Source: an uncultured Collinsella sp. (GTDB lineage: Bacteria > Actinomycetota > Coriobacteriia > Coriobacteriales > Coriobacteriaceae). From it: DNA of 57,073 nucleotides. The DNA lies in contig URWW01000007.1 of NCBI GenBank assembly GCA_900551665.1, positions 1-57,073 of the forward strand, in the 5' to 3' direction. A program made the translations under genes and the position numbers. The notes under the pieces are model-generated. The model was not told the DNA's origin and searched no databases. It worked only from the letters and a program-made list of their open reading frames with translations. This document shows, in pieces, positions 1 through 8,241 of this stretch. Each line of letters begins with the position of its first letter. Positions within the stretch are counted from its first letter, which is position 1.

Positions 1-751
1 TCAGGGTGTACTTCAGGTAGTTGACCACAGAGGGGTCCAGGTCGCCGCAGCGGGTACCCATCATCAGGCCGGCCAGCGGGGTCATGCCCATGGAGGTATC
101 AACGACCTTGCCCTGATCGACAGCGGCGATGGAGGAGCCGTTGCCCAGATGGCAGGTGATGAGCTTCAGGTCCTCCAAGGGCTCGTCCATGAAGACGGCC
201 GCGCGCTCGGCGATGTAGCGATGCGAGGTGCCGTGGGCGCCGTACTTGCGGATGTGCAGCTTCTCGCGCACCTCGGTCGGCAGCGCGTAGGTGTAGGCCG
301 CGGGCGGCATGCCCATGTGGAAGGACGTGTCGAACACGGCGACGTTCGGGAGCTCGGGGTAGGTCTCGCGGCAGTACTCGATGACGCCGGCCTCGGCATA
401 GTTGTGCAGCGGGGCGAGCGGGGCGACCTCGTAGATCTTGGCGAGAACCTCATCGTCGACGAGCGCGGAGTCCTTGAAGTGCCAGCCGCCCTGAACGATG
501 CGGTGGCCGAAGGCCTCCATCTCGAAGCCGTGCTCGTTGATGAGCTCGATGACCTTGCGGATGGCAGTGCCGTGATCGGGGAAGTCCACGATCTCCTTGA
601 CCTTCTCGCCATCACCCTCGACATGGCCGAAGATGCCGTCGGTCAGACCGATGCGCTCGCAATTGCCCTTGGTGAAGACCTCGCGGGTCTTGGTGTTCAT
701 CAGCTGGAATTTGAGGCTCGAGCTACCGGCGTTGAGAACGAGAACGTTCAT
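1..751 (-). CDS. ackA: Acetate kinase, C-terminus cut by window edge
   Basis: Converts acetyl phosphate and ADP to acetate and ATP, the ATP-yielding last step of fermentative acetate production in the cytoplasm. The minus-strand frame starts at 751 with the family's N-terminal phosphate loop MNVLVLNAGSSSLKFQL. Further on are GHRIVQGG (substrate pocket), VFDTSFHMGMPP, the HGTSHRY segment with the catalytic-site histidine, and HLGNGSSIAA near the window edge. About 250 of roughly 400 residues are present; the rest lies outside the window. A good Shine-Dalgarno (AAGGAG) sits 7 bases before the ATG. No pta gene lies next to it; the neighbour upstream is a HIT hydrolase. Identification is secure from the motifs. 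Confidence 0.96.
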   Translation of the reverse strand, partial: MNVLVLNAGSSSLKFQLMNTKTREVFTKGNCERIGLTDGIFGHVEGDGEKVKEIVDFPDHGTAIRKVIELINEHGFEMEAFGHRIVQGGWHFKDSALVDDEVLAKIYEVAPLAPLHNYAEAGVIEYCRETYPELPNVAVFDTSFHMGMPPAAYTYALPTEVREKLHIRKYGAHGTSHRYIAERAAVFMDEPLEDLKLITCHLGNGSSIAAVDQGKVVDTSMGMTPLAGLMMGTRCGDLDPSVVNYLKYTL

Positions 752-871
752 GACACTCCTTGGTGGTTCGGTTGCCCGGTCGATCCGGGCAGTTTTTACA
801 CGTATGTCTCTATCATAGCGTGAACGTGGGCTCTATGGACGGCACAGAAACGCAGCCGACGGCCGCATCCC

Positions 872-1207
872 TTAGATAAGGCCCTCTCCCAGCGGCTTGC
901 CACCCAGCACATGCAGGTGGAAATGCATGACGGTCTGTCCGGCGGCCTCGCCCTTGTTGGAGATGACGCGGAAACCCTCGTCGAGGCCCTTGATACGCGC
1001 GACCTCGGCGACGGCATGGGTCATGGCGGCGAGCGTCTCGGCGGGCACGCCGTCGATGATGTTCTCGTGGTGCGCCTTGGGGATCACGAGCGTATGAACG
1101 GGGGCCTGGGGGTTCAGATCGTCGAATGCAATGACGAGGTCGTCCTCGTACACAACGGTGGCGGGAATCTCGTGCTCTGCGATCTTGCAGAAAATGCAGT
1201 CGGACAT
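872..1207 (-). CDS. hinT: HIT-family nucleotide hydrolase (HinT-like)
   Basis: Small histidine-triad protein of 111 residues; family members hydrolyse purine nucleoside phosphoramidates and related nucleotide conjugates. The start MSDCIFCKIAEHEIPA has the typical CxFC N-terminus, and the catalytic triad motif MHFHLHVLGG is at the C-terminus. A longer frame is open upstream to 1261, but its first codons run through an inverted repeat, whereas the ATG at 1207 has GGAG upstream and matches the usual family start. It is on the same strand as xseB and ackA but separated from xseB by a 33-bp-armed inverted repeat, so it may be transcribed separately. Confidence 0.92.
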   Translation of the reverse strand: MSDCIFCKIAEHEIPATVVYEDDLVIAFDDLNPQAPVHTLVIPKAHHENIIDGVPAETLAAMTHAVAEVARIKGLDEGFRVISNKGEAAGQTVMHFHLHVLGGKPLGEGLI

Positions 1208-1227
1208 GGGAAGGCTCCAATCGTCTT

Positions 1228-1326
1228 GATGTGTAAAGGGGGACGGGTGCGTTTTACACATCTACATGCGAATGAGCGCAAGGGCGCCTCGGGTGTGTAA
1301 AACGCACCCGTCCCCCTTTACACATC
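1228..1326. repeat. Perfect 33-bp inverted repeat, intergenic
   Basis: Arms 1228-1260 and 1294-1326 are exact reverse complements separated by 33 bases. Each arm is itself a near palindrome (GTGTAAA ... TTTTACAC around a G-rich centre), so this is two inverted copies of a hairpin unit. It fills almost the whole gap between xseB and the HIT gene. It could act as a terminator or mRNA-end stabiliser, or be a REP-like or miniature mobile unit. No T-tract follows on either strand. Confidence 0.9.
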
Positions 1327-1335
1327 GTAGCGAAT

Positions 1336-1602
1336 TTACAGGTTGAGGGCGTCGGAGTCGTCGGCCGGGGAACCCGCTACGAGTTCGTCGTTGCCGTCGA
1401 TATCCTTGAGAAGCACCGAGACCTTCTGCTCGGCGCCGGCAAGACGGGCGCGCAGGCTCTTGAGCAGCTCCACGCCGCGCGTGTAGCTCTCGAGCGATTC
1501 CTCGAGCTCCATGTCGCCCGACTCGAGGCTACGGATAATGAGCTCCAACTCGGTGGATGCCTCCTTGTACGTGAGCTCCTCGACGTTCTTGTACTCAGCC
1601 AT
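1336..1602 (-). CDS. xseB: Exodeoxyribonuclease VII small subunit
   Basis: Small helical subunit of exonuclease VII, which degrades single-stranded DNA. The 88 residues begin MAEYKNVEELTYKEAS and include the family pattern EL..I...LE.G...LEESL..Y..G..L...C/R..L. The ATG at 1602 is preferred over the ATG at 1611 because the AAAGGA Shine-Dalgarno is 8 bases before it, while it would touch the upstream ATG. It follows xseA on the same strand with a 69-base gap, as one operon. The acidic C-terminal tail is unremarkable. Confidence 0.94.
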   Translation of the reverse strand: MAEYKNVEELTYKEASTELELIIRSLESGDMELEESLESYTRGVELLKSLRARLAGAEQKVSVLLKDIDGNDELVAGSPADDSDALNL

Positions 1603-1671
1603 GTTCTTCATCCTTTCACGTCGCCGCGCACGCGCGGCAAGATCTCATGATTCAACGTGCAGCGGCGCGCG

Positions 1672-3150
1672 CTATTCCCGCGGTGCCGCGACACACTCGA
1701 CGGCATCGACCGTTGCCAGCACATCGCCGTCGGCCATGCGCAGACGCAAAGCATCGCCCACATGGAACGAATCGGCACGCGTGGCGACCGAGCCGCCTCC
1801 GTCATACGCGATCGAATAGCCCCGGCCCAGGACCTTGAGCGGCGAAAGCGCATCGAGCGCGGCAGCCGAGCGGCCAAGCTCGGCAACAGGGGCGCTCAAC
1901 AGCTGTGCGCCTTTGGACCTCAGGCGAGAGGCCGCGAGCTCGAGACCATGGCCCATGCGGTCCATCTGCGCCGTGCTCGAACGCAGCCGGGGCGCCAGGC
2001 GATCGAGCTCCATGGCGAAGCGACCCTGCGCGCGCTCGCACGCGGTGCAAAAGCGGTCGACGGTCTGCGCGAGCTCCACCTCGCGGCGGTCCACGATGTT
2101 CGCGGGGCTGGTTAGGCAGGGACGCGTTGCGAACGCATCCAGTGACCGGCGCTCGCGCTCGAGCCGCACGTCCATGGCCCGGCCAAGCCGGCCGCCCAGT
2201 CCGTCGCAAGCGGAGGCGGCGCGGACGACCTTGCCCTCGAGCACGCGCTGCAAGCGTTGCTCGCGACCGTCCAAGGCGCTCACCAGCTCGGAGAACTCCG
2301 GAGCGACGGACTCCGCCGCCGCGGTGGGCGTGGAGCAACGGCGATCGCTCACCATGTCGCAGATCGAGTTATCGGGTTCATGCCCGATGCCCGTGACCAC
2401 CGGCACGGGGCACGCGGCCACCGCGCGCGCCAGGCCCTCGTCGTTGAAGGTCATGAGGTCCTCGAAGGAACCGCCGCCTCGCACGAGCAGGATGCAGTCG
2501 GGCGCCGGCGCAATCGCAGCGGCGCGGCGCAGGCCCTCCACGAGCTCCGCCGGAGCTCCCTCGCCCTGCACCTTGGCACCCACGCACACAACCTCGACCA
2601 TGGGGTTGCGGCGGCGCAGGGTGCGCTTCACATCGTTGATGACCGCACCGGACAGCGAGGTCACGACGGCGACGCGGGTGCAGAACACGGGGATGCGGCG
2701 CTTGCGCTCGGGCTCCATGAGCCCCTCGCGACGGAGCTTCTCCGCGAGCTGCGCGACCTGTTGGCGCAGCAGCCCCTCCCCCGCCAGGGTGAAGGAGCTC
2801 GCCTTGAAGCTCATCTTGCCCGTGGGCTTGTACAGGTCGAACGTACCGGTAAACAGCACCTGCAGACCGTCGCGCAAATCGAACGCGCGCTTGTCGTAGG
2901 TGCCCTTCCACACGATGCACTCGAGCGCGGCCGACTCGTCCTTGATCTGAAAATAGCAATGGCCGCTACGGGCGTTCGGACCGCGAAACCCGGTCACCTC
3001 GCCCAAAACGGTGATCTTGGGGACGCCGTGCAGGGCGCCCGCCGCCAACTCGGCAGCTTGCGAAACCGACAGGGCATCCGAATCGGACTCGCCCATATCG
3101 GCCACCACCGGCTGGTCGGGCGTGGCCCCCGTCAAACTCCAGGCACTCAT
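1672..3150 (-). CDS. xseA: Exodeoxyribonuclease VII large subunit
   Basis: Catalytic subunit of exonuclease VII (492 residues). After about 25 extra N-terminal residues comes the OB-fold ssDNA-binding domain (ITVLGEVTGFRG ... GHCYFQIKDESA), then the catalytic domain with the characteristic RIPVFCTRVAVVTSLSGA region, the glycine-rich LLVRGGGSFEDL, and the GIGHEPD..ICDMVSDRR..TPTAAAE block. A helical C-terminal region ends in LSPLKVLGRGYSIAY, the standard XseA ending, plus a short tail. AGGAGG precedes the ATG by 7 bases. It is co-directional with xseB. Confidence 0.96.
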   Translation of the reverse strand: MSAWSLTGATPDQPVVADMGESDSDALSVSQAAELAAGALHGVPKITVLGEVTGFRGPNARSGHCYFQIKDESAALECIVWKGTYDKRAFDLRDGLQVLFTGTFDLYKPTGKMSFKASSFTLAGEGLLRQQVAQLAEKLRREGLMEPERKRRIPVFCTRVAVVTSLSGAVINDVKRTLRRRNPMVEVVCVGAKVQGEGAPAELVEGLRRAAAIAPAPDCILLVRGGGSFEDLMTFNDEGLARAVAACPVPVVTGIGHEPDNSICDMVSDRRCSTPTAAAESVAPEFSELVSALDGREQRLQRVLEGKVVRAASACDGLGGRLGRAMDVRLERERRSLDAFATRPCLTSPANIVDRREVELAQTVDRFCTACERAQGRFAMELDRLAPRLRSSTAQMDRMGHGLELAASRLRSKGAQLLSAPVAELGRSAAALDALSPLKVLGRGYSIAYDGGGSVATRADSFHVGDALRLRMADGDVLATVDAVECVAAPRE

Positions 3151-3208
3151 GCGAACACCTCCTCTTCTCGTCTACCCAACGGCACGGTAACGCGCCATGC
3201 GGACAAAA

Positions 3209-3913
3209 CTAGTTATCGTCGTCGCGATGCGTGCGGGCGAGGAGGTACAGCAGCTGGAGGACGCTGGAGAGCGCCGCCGCCACGTACGTGAGCGCCGCGG
3301 CGGTGAGCACCTTGCGGGCGCCGCGCACATTCACCTCGCTCATGCCAGAGCCCTCGATGTAGGCCACGGCCCGGCGGCTCGCGTTGATTTCGACAGGCAA
3401 CGTGACCAGCTGGAACACCACGGAGAACGCGAACATGGCGATGGCGAGCGACGTCAGGCCCGCCATGTCCATCATGAAGCCGAGCAAGAACACGATGGTC
3501 CAGATGTTCTGGGTGAAATTGACGACGGGCACGAGGGCGTGGCGCACCTTCATCATGAAATAGCCGCTCTCACGCTGGGCCGCATGGCCCGCCTCGTGGC
3601 AGGCGACCGCAACACTGGCGACCGAGCCGCCGGAGAGGTTCTCGCGCGAGAGGTAGAGGTTGTTGTCACGCGGGTCGTAATGGTCGCTCAGGTGGCCGGG
3701 GGTTCCAAGGATTCCCACGCGGCCGCAACCGGATGCGTCGAGCATACGGCGGGCAACCTGCTCACCGGTCTCCCCGTCCGAGGGAACGCGGGACCAACGG
3801 CGGTACGTGGAGTTGATATAACTCTGAGCCATGAGGCCGACCACCGTTGTGACCAGCACGATGATCAGATAAAGCGGGTCGTATCCAAAGCCGTAATAGC
3901 CGTAGTAGGGCAT
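3209..3913 (-). CDS. Membrane zinc metallopeptidase (YugP-like, Zn_peptidase_2 family)
   Basis: Integral membrane protein of 234 residues with an HEAGHA zinc-protease motif (VACHEAGHAAQRE) near residue 100. A hydrophobic segment follows the tyrosine/glycine-rich start (MPYYGYYGFGYDPLYL), and two or three further membrane segments follow the motif (NFTQNIWTIVFLLGFMMDM, SLAIAMFAFSVVFQLVTL, and the C-terminal VLTAAALTYVAAALSSVLQLL). This is the layout of the YugP/DUF-type neutral zinc metallopeptidases, whose substrate is not known. The ATG at 3913 has AAAGGA upstream; a longer frame would run through the tgt terminator. It probably has its own promoter. Confidence 0.88.
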   Translation of the reverse strand: MPYYGYYGFGYDPLYLIIVLVTTVVGLMAQSYINSTYRRWSRVPSDGETGEQVARRMLDASGCGRVGILGTPGHLSDHYDPRDNNLYLSRENLSGGSVASVAVACHEAGHAAQRESGYFMMKVRHALVPVVNFTQNIWTIVFLLGFMMDMAGLTSLAIAMFAFSVVFQLVTLPVEINASRRAVAYIEGSGMSEVNVRGARKVLTAAALTYVAAALSSVLQLLYLLARTHRDDDN

Positions 3914-3958
3914 GGGAATCCTTTCAGATGCTATGTGCACATGTGGGACCTTGTACCC

Positions 3959-3992
3959 AAAAAGAACGCCCCGACCTTCCAAGTCGGGGCGC
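3959..3992 (-). terminator. Rho-independent terminator of tgt
   Basis: A 9-bp GC stem (3968-3976 with 3984-3992, 7-base loop) is followed on the minus strand by a T-rich run (GTTCTTTTTT). It sits 27 bases after the tgt stop codon. Confidence 0.88.
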
Positions 3993-4018
3993 CTTCGCAC
4001 AGATGTGATAGTGCGGCT

Positions 4019-5158
4019 TTAGAAGTCCACGGCCCCCTCGCCGGCCAGCCACTCGGCCTGGAACTCGGCGTAGCGGCCATCGATGATGGCCTGGCGGGCA
4101 CGACGCATGAGGTCGAGCAGGAAATAGATGTTATGCTGCGACAGCAGAATTCCGCCGAGCATCTCCTTCTGCGTGACCATGTGGCGAATGAGCGCACGGG
4201 AGTAGCCACCGGTGCACACCGGGCAGGTGCACTTCTCGTCGATGGGACGCGGGTCGCGGGCGAACTTGGCGTTCTTGAGGTTCATGCGGCCGGTGCTCGA
4301 GAACGCGGTGCCCATGCGGCCGGTGCGGGTGGGCAGCACGCAGTCGAACATGTCGACGCCACAGCCAACGCCGCGCACGAGCGTGGTGGGATTGCCCACG
4401 CCCATGAGATAGCGGGGCTTGTGGCGCGGCATGTGCTCGGACACAAGCGGCTCGAGGGTCTCGAACATGCCCTCGTGGGGCTCGCCCACCGAGTAGCCGC
4501 CGATGCCGTAGCCGGGGAAGTCGCCGATCTCCTCGAGGTGCTTGAGGGAGCGCAGGCGCAGATCCAAATGCATGCCGCCCTGCACAATGCCGAACAACGC
4601 CTGGTCATCGCGAGTGTGGGCTTTGTAGCAACGCTCGGCCCACATGCTGGAGAGCTCGACGGCGCGCTCCACGAACTTGCGCGTGGCGGGGTAACCCGGG
4701 CACTGGTCGAGCTGCATGCAGATGTCGCTGCCGAGCTTCATGGCGATCTCCATGTTGTCCTCGGGCGTCCAGAACACATGGCTGCCGTCGTAATCGGTGG
4801 CGATGAAGCGCACACCCTCATCGGTAAGCTTGACCGCGTCGGAATGGGAGAAGATCTGGAAGCCGCCCGAGTCCGTGAGGATGGGACCGTGCCAGTTCAT
4901 GAAATCGTGCAAGCCGCCGAGCTCGGCCACCGTATCGGCGCCCGGGCGCATGGCCAGGTGATAGGTATTGGCGAGCACGATCTGGGCGCCCAGGTCCTTC
5001 ACGGTCTCGGTGGGAATGCCCTTGACGTTGGCCTTGGTGCCCACGGGCATGAAGATCGGGGTCTCGATATCGCCATGCGGCGTGTGGAGGATGCCGGCGC
5101 GCGCATGCGTCTTGGGATCCTCGGCAACGATCTCGTATTTGAACAGGGATTGGTCCAT
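4019..5158 (-). CDS. tgt: Queuine/preQ1 tRNA-ribosyltransferase
   Basis: Exchanges the guanine at position 34 of GUN-anticodon tRNAs for a 7-deazaguanine base (preQ1 in bacteria). The 379-residue protein has the expected TIM-barrel markers: NTYHLAMRPG, ILTDSGGFQIFS with the active-site Asp, QLDQCPGYPA, GIVQGG, the second active-site region FDCVLPTRTGRMG, and the zinc site CTCPVCTGGYSRALIRH. Queuosine genes queA and queH lie about 8 kb away on the same strand, so the host very likely makes Q from preQ1. A TACAAT -10-like hexamer lies in the 150-base gap upstream. I saw no preQ1 riboswitch there. Confidence 0.96.
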   Translation of the reverse strand: MDQSLFKYEIVAEDPKTHARAGILHTPHGDIETPIFMPVGTKANVKGIPTETVKDLGAQIVLANTYHLAMRPGADTVAELGGLHDFMNWHGPILTDSGGFQIFSHSDAVKLTDEGVRFIATDYDGSHVFWTPEDNMEIAMKLGSDICMQLDQCPGYPATRKFVERAVELSSMWAERCYKAHTRDDQALFGIVQGGMHLDLRLRSLKHLEEIGDFPGYGIGGYSVGEPHEGMFETLEPLVSEHMPRHKPRYLMGVGNPTTLVRGVGCGVDMFDCVLPTRTGRMGTAFSSTGRMNLKNAKFARDPRPIDEKCTCPVCTGGYSRALIRHMVTQKEMLGGILLSQHNIYFLLDLMRRARQAIIDGRYAEFQAEWLAGEGAVDF

Positions 5159-5314
5159 GAAACGGCTCCTCGGTTATTCGGCGCCAGGCGAGCGTGGAAT
5201 CAATCGGTCCAGCGCGTGGGGACTCTCCCGCGCGCAGGCCTCGCATTCACATGCCGCCGGCGCCATGCAATTTCAGCCGTTTATTGTACTATCGCGCACC
5301 GTGCACCGCGCCAT

Positions 5315-5968
5315 TCAGCGGGAAATGAGCTGGAATCCCACCTGGAGCACAATCGCAAAAGCGACCAAGATCCAAAACGCGACCTCCCAATGCTCTCCTG
5401 CGAAAACCATGAGGGCGAGGCACACGACGGCGCTCAGGAGTATCGACAGCTCGAAGCGATGCCGACGGAGAAAGCCCTTCTTCTGAGGCGCCGAGTGGAT
5501 GTTGCCAACCAGGTACTCGGCGATCTCCCGGTCGGTACTCAAATTGTGCTTGCGAAAGATCATCCCCATGCGAACTATGATCGCGACGATTCCGACAAGC
5601 AAAACCGAGTCGACCGCGGCAGCGGGAATATCCGGAGCGGGGACATCCGACCGTTCCAGCACCATTTCCAGCGGTATGTAGAGCACGCCGATAAAAATGA
5701 TGCCAAGGGTCAAAAGCAGCAGCTCTCGCTTATCGACGGAAACCCGCTTACCGAGCTCAGGAGCGACTTGATTGACCAAGTCATCCACCGTAACACCAAA
5801 GACCTCGGCAAGATACGCCATGCTCTGGATATCCGGAAGGGTCTTGCCCGTCTCCCAGTTCGATATGGTTTGACGCGACACCATACACGCCTGGGCAAGG
5901 TCTTGCTGAGACATACCGAGCCGCTCGCGCTGCATCCGAATACCGGTGCCGATTCCAGTGCCCTCCAT
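5315..5968 (-). CDS. Membrane-anchored XRE-family transcription regulator
   Basis: Protein of 217 residues with an N-terminal Cro/C1-type helix-turn-helix (about residues 8-65: MQRERLGMSQQDLAQACMVS, then RQTISNWETGKTLPDIQSMAYLAEVF). Four predicted membrane helices follow: ELLLLTLGIIFIGVLYI, VDSVLLVGIVAIIVR, LSILLSAVVCLALMVF and WILVAFAIVLQVGF. It is probably a membrane-tethered repressor or activator; the signal and targets cannot be told. The ATG at 5968 is chosen for its GGGAGG Shine-Dalgarno. It follows the VanZ-like gene by 62 bases on the same strand. Base composition is AT-richer than the tgt side, suggesting acquired DNA together with the VanZ and LuxR genes. Confidence 0.8.
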   Translation of the reverse strand: MEGTGIGTGIRMQRERLGMSQQDLAQACMVSRQTISNWETGKTLPDIQSMAYLAEVFGVTVDDLVNQVAPELGKRVSVDKRELLLLTLGIIFIGVLYIPLEMVLERSDVPAPDIPAAAVDSVLLVGIVAIIVRMGMIFRKHNLSTDREIAEYLVGNIHSAPQKKGFLRRHRFELSILLSAVVCLALMVFAGEHWEVAFWILVAFAIVLQVGFQLISR

Positions 5969-6030
5969 GGCCCCTCCCTCATAAGCGAATTGCTTGCCTT
6001 CACAGTAGCGAAGAAGAGGTGGCTTGTCTG

Positions 6031-6609
6031 TCAAAAGTCCTTTACATCGGAGATGATTCGATCACATTGCCTCCTCGAGCGGCGTGCCCACCTCACCAGC
6101 AGCAGTCCGGCAAGGCCTATCGTCACGCCGACAATCATCAAGAAGGCATCATCAATATCGACAACGTATCTCGGAAAGTGCGTGACGCAATCGATGAGAA
6201 GCTGAGCCGGCTCGATTAAGCATGCGATGCAAATTGAAAGTATCGACGCCCACTTAACCGACTGCAAAATCACGCATAGCACCGCCGGAAGCGGTACAAA
6301 CGCACTCGCCATGAGCAGCGAAACGGAGAGGCTCGTCGATTTAATCGTATGAAATAGGTCCGTCTGCAAGACCGTCGAGAGCAAGATAGGCTCGCGATTC
6401 CCCTCGAAAGCAAGCGGGTTGATGGGTGGAAATAGAAAGACGGCGCACAGCACTACAAGATATCCAAAAGCCGCGATCGTAGCCAACACGCGTGGCCAAC
6501 TAGCCGTTCTCCCTCTCAGCCTCCAAACAACAACCCATAGCGCGCCGCCAACAAACAAGGCGGCCAACAACACGTTACCCAGCGGAAACTGGCTGATATA
6601 TGTATCCAT
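6031..6609 (-). CDS. VanZ-like integral membrane protein
   Basis: A 192-residue membrane protein with about five hydrophobic segments (NVLLAALFVGGALWVVVW, VLATIAAFGYLVVLCAVFLF, SVSLLMASAFVPLPAVLCVIL, ILSICIACLIEPAQLL, MIVGVTIGLAGLLLV). Conserved features of VanZ-like proteins can be seen: FLFPPINPLAFEGNREPI after the second helix, and IEPAQLLID...YVVDIDDAFLM before the last helix. VanZ proteins are associated with glycopeptide or lipopeptide tolerance, but most homologues have no known function. GGGAG precedes the start. Likely co-transcribed with the downstream XRE regulator, which may control it. Confidence 0.75.
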   Translation of the reverse strand: MDTYISQFPLGNVLLAALFVGGALWVVVWRLRGRTASWPRVLATIAAFGYLVVLCAVFLFPPINPLAFEGNREPILLSTVLQTDLFHTIKSTSLSVSLLMASAFVPLPAVLCVILQSVKWASILSICIACLIEPAQLLIDCVTHFPRYVVDIDDAFLMIVGVTIGLAGLLLVRWARRSRRQCDRIISDVKDF

Positions 6610-6725
6610 ACTCCCTCACTTTTGTTATATGAAGGATGGCCCCGCTCTTTCGAGATCAACTCAATGGCGTCAGCATGCATCAAAGCCGCTATCTTGTATG
6701 CCATGCAGTGGCTGCATTATGCCAT

Positions 6726-8120
6726 CTAGCCATCTGAGCAGGTATTATTGTCTCTCCCGCAAGAAGATTGCATCTCAAGCTCAACAACCTCTCTCAATCC
6801 ATTCATGCCGCGTACACCCAGCTTGGCATATGCACGAGCACGGTAGGACCTCACCGTTCCCGGCGCAAGCAGCAACTTTGCGCAAATTGATGCCGTGCTG
6901 TGACCCTGCAAGGACATAATAAGCACCGCAGCCTGAAGCTCCGTGAGCCCATGGCCCAACAAAAGGTACCGGAGCTGCTCGTATTTGCTTGGAGCCAGCT
7001 CCTCACCGTGCGAGGTGGAATACAAGCGCACCAGCGCGTAGACCACAAGCGTTATCCCCCCAAGACGATACAAGCCAGTGACCAACGGATATGAATCGAT
7101 AGAAACCGAAAGCAATATGGAAGAAAAAACGTCCGCAAGAGGAATTGAAACGGAGAAGAGAAGCAACACTTCTGGAAAACTTGAACGGACGAGTTTTAAA
7201 GCCCTTCCGATTAGAGAGACACCCCGTACGTCGGACCCCTCTCCCGAAAGGGCAATACACGTGAAAGCCGCGGCCAAGCCGATAAATCCCCAAACGCCCC
7301 CGGCCGAGATGGAATAAAACGATTCCCCCACCAAGGCAGAAGAGCAAAACACCCCGACGCACACCACGATAAAACCCGTCATCGATGGGCCATTTTCCTC
7401 AATGCTGGAAAAAAGGGAGGGGCCTTCCTTTTGAATGCTGCAAGCAACGAGAGCCGCCGCGGAGATGACAAGGACACCCGTTGTCACATGTTTGATAGGG
7501 TCTCCAAAATAGAATAGGAAGTCATTCGTAAATGTAGCCTGCAGGACATAATGCACGATTCCATAAAGACACAGAGGGGCTAAGCAGAGTGCCGCCGTCA
7601 CTATTGAGATTTTCGCAGCAACGCTCCTCGTTCTATATTTACGCGAATCCTCCCCCATTGGCATCTTCCCGACACCCGCCCGTCCCACAGCACCGCTACA
7701 GGGAAGTGCAACCGTTGCAGTTCCTGGCGTTGGCAGTCCATCGTCACCCTCGTATTTCGAAACCAAATCGATCAGCTCTTTTTTGCTGCTAACACCCATT
7801 TTTTTATATCCCCGTTGACGGTAAGACCCGACGGTCGGGGCAGAGACGCCCAGATGCTCCCCGATCGAGCGTGCCGACTCCCCCTCCAGGGTAAAAGAAA
7901 GGACCTTCAGTTCTCGATCGCTGAGCTTGACGCGCTCGAGGGATCGAAGGACGTCGTAATACGCACAAGAAGCGCCAATGGTCCCAGATTTCAAACTCCC
8001 CCGCTGCACCTCACCACCTTGAGAGTCCGACCTAACCCTCAACGCCAAGGCGGAAAGCGATGCCGCCGTTATTCCAAAAAATCGGCTCTTCGGTGGTTTC
8101 TGTGGGAGAGATTCCGGCAT
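6726..8120 (-). CDS. C-terminal portion of an IS-split dual-HTH LuxR membrane regulator
   Basis: This frame has 464 codons. The first 15 or so are read from the ISL3 end (8084-8120); native sequence starts at GITAASLSALALRVRS. It contains a LuxR-type helix-turn-helix (about residues 61-123, LSDRELKVLSFTLEGESARS ... APTVGSYRQRGYKKMGV), then six hydrophobic segments (about 170-370), then a second LuxR-type helix-turn-helix (about 390-450, LTELQAAVLIMSLQGHSTAS ... APGTVRSYRARAYAKLGV). The two DNA-binding domains share the T-V-x-S-Y-R-x-R-x-Y-x-K-x-G-V core and look like duplicates. The original N-terminal part is at 9650-10225. Expression would now need a promoter and weak start inside the IS, so function is uncertain. 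Confidence 0.8.
   Translation of the reverse strand: MPESLPQKPPKSRFFGITAASLSALALRVRSDSQGGEVQRGSLKSGTIGASCAYYDVLRSLERVKLSDRELKVLSFTLEGESARSIGEHLGVSAPTVGSYRQRGYKKMGVSSKKELIDLVSKYEGDDGLPTPGTATVALPCSGAVGRAGVGKMPMGEDSRKYRTRSVAAKISIVTAALCLAPLCLYGIVHYVLQATFTNDFLFYFGDPIKHVTTGVLVISAAALVACSIQKEGPSLFSSIEENGPSMTGFIVVCVGVFCSSALVGESFYSISAGGVWGFIGLAAAFTCIALSGEGSDVRGVSLIGRALKLVRSSFPEVLLLFSVSIPLADVFSSILLSVSIDSYPLVTGLYRLGGITLVVYALVRLYSTSHGEELAPSKYEQLRYLLLGHGLTELQAAVLIMSLQGHSTASICAKLLLAPGTVRSYRARAYAKLGVRGMNGLREVVELEMQSSCGRDNNTCSDG
8076..8083. repeat. Target-site duplication, left copy
   Basis: AAAAAATC at 8076-8083 directly abuts the left IS end and matches 9650-9657 abutting the right end. Eight bases is the usual duplication size for the ISL3 family. 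Confidence 0.9.
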
Positions 8121-8158
8121 AGGCCCAGCTCAGCGGGCGAAAACAACGATCTGGAACT

Positions 8159-8184
8159 GAAACGGCCCCGGGAGGGGCCGTTTC
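8159..8184. terminator. GC-rich hairpin between IS left end and transposase
   Basis: An 11-bp perfect stem (8159-8169 with 8174-8184, loop GGGA) lies between the left IR and the transposase start, with three T's at the end of the plus-strand arm. It could stop transcripts entering from the interrupted gene or sequester the transposase leader. Its function is inferred. Confidence 0.7.
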
Positions 8185-8241
8185 CGCGTCATCCGCCTAT
8201 GATTGCTAAGCCAAATTCAGACAACCGAAGAGGTGTGACGC

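Noticed and set aside
5159..5314. preQ1 riboswitch upstream of tgt
   Set aside because: No C-rich loop and A-rich tail pattern of preQ1 aptamers is visible in the leader.
3197..6205. Long plus-strand open frame of about 1000 codons
   Set aside because: It is opposite the zinc peptidase, tgt and the XRE gene, all well supported; the translation is His/Ala/Gly/Val-rich with no family character, typical of an antisense shadow in GC-rich DNA.
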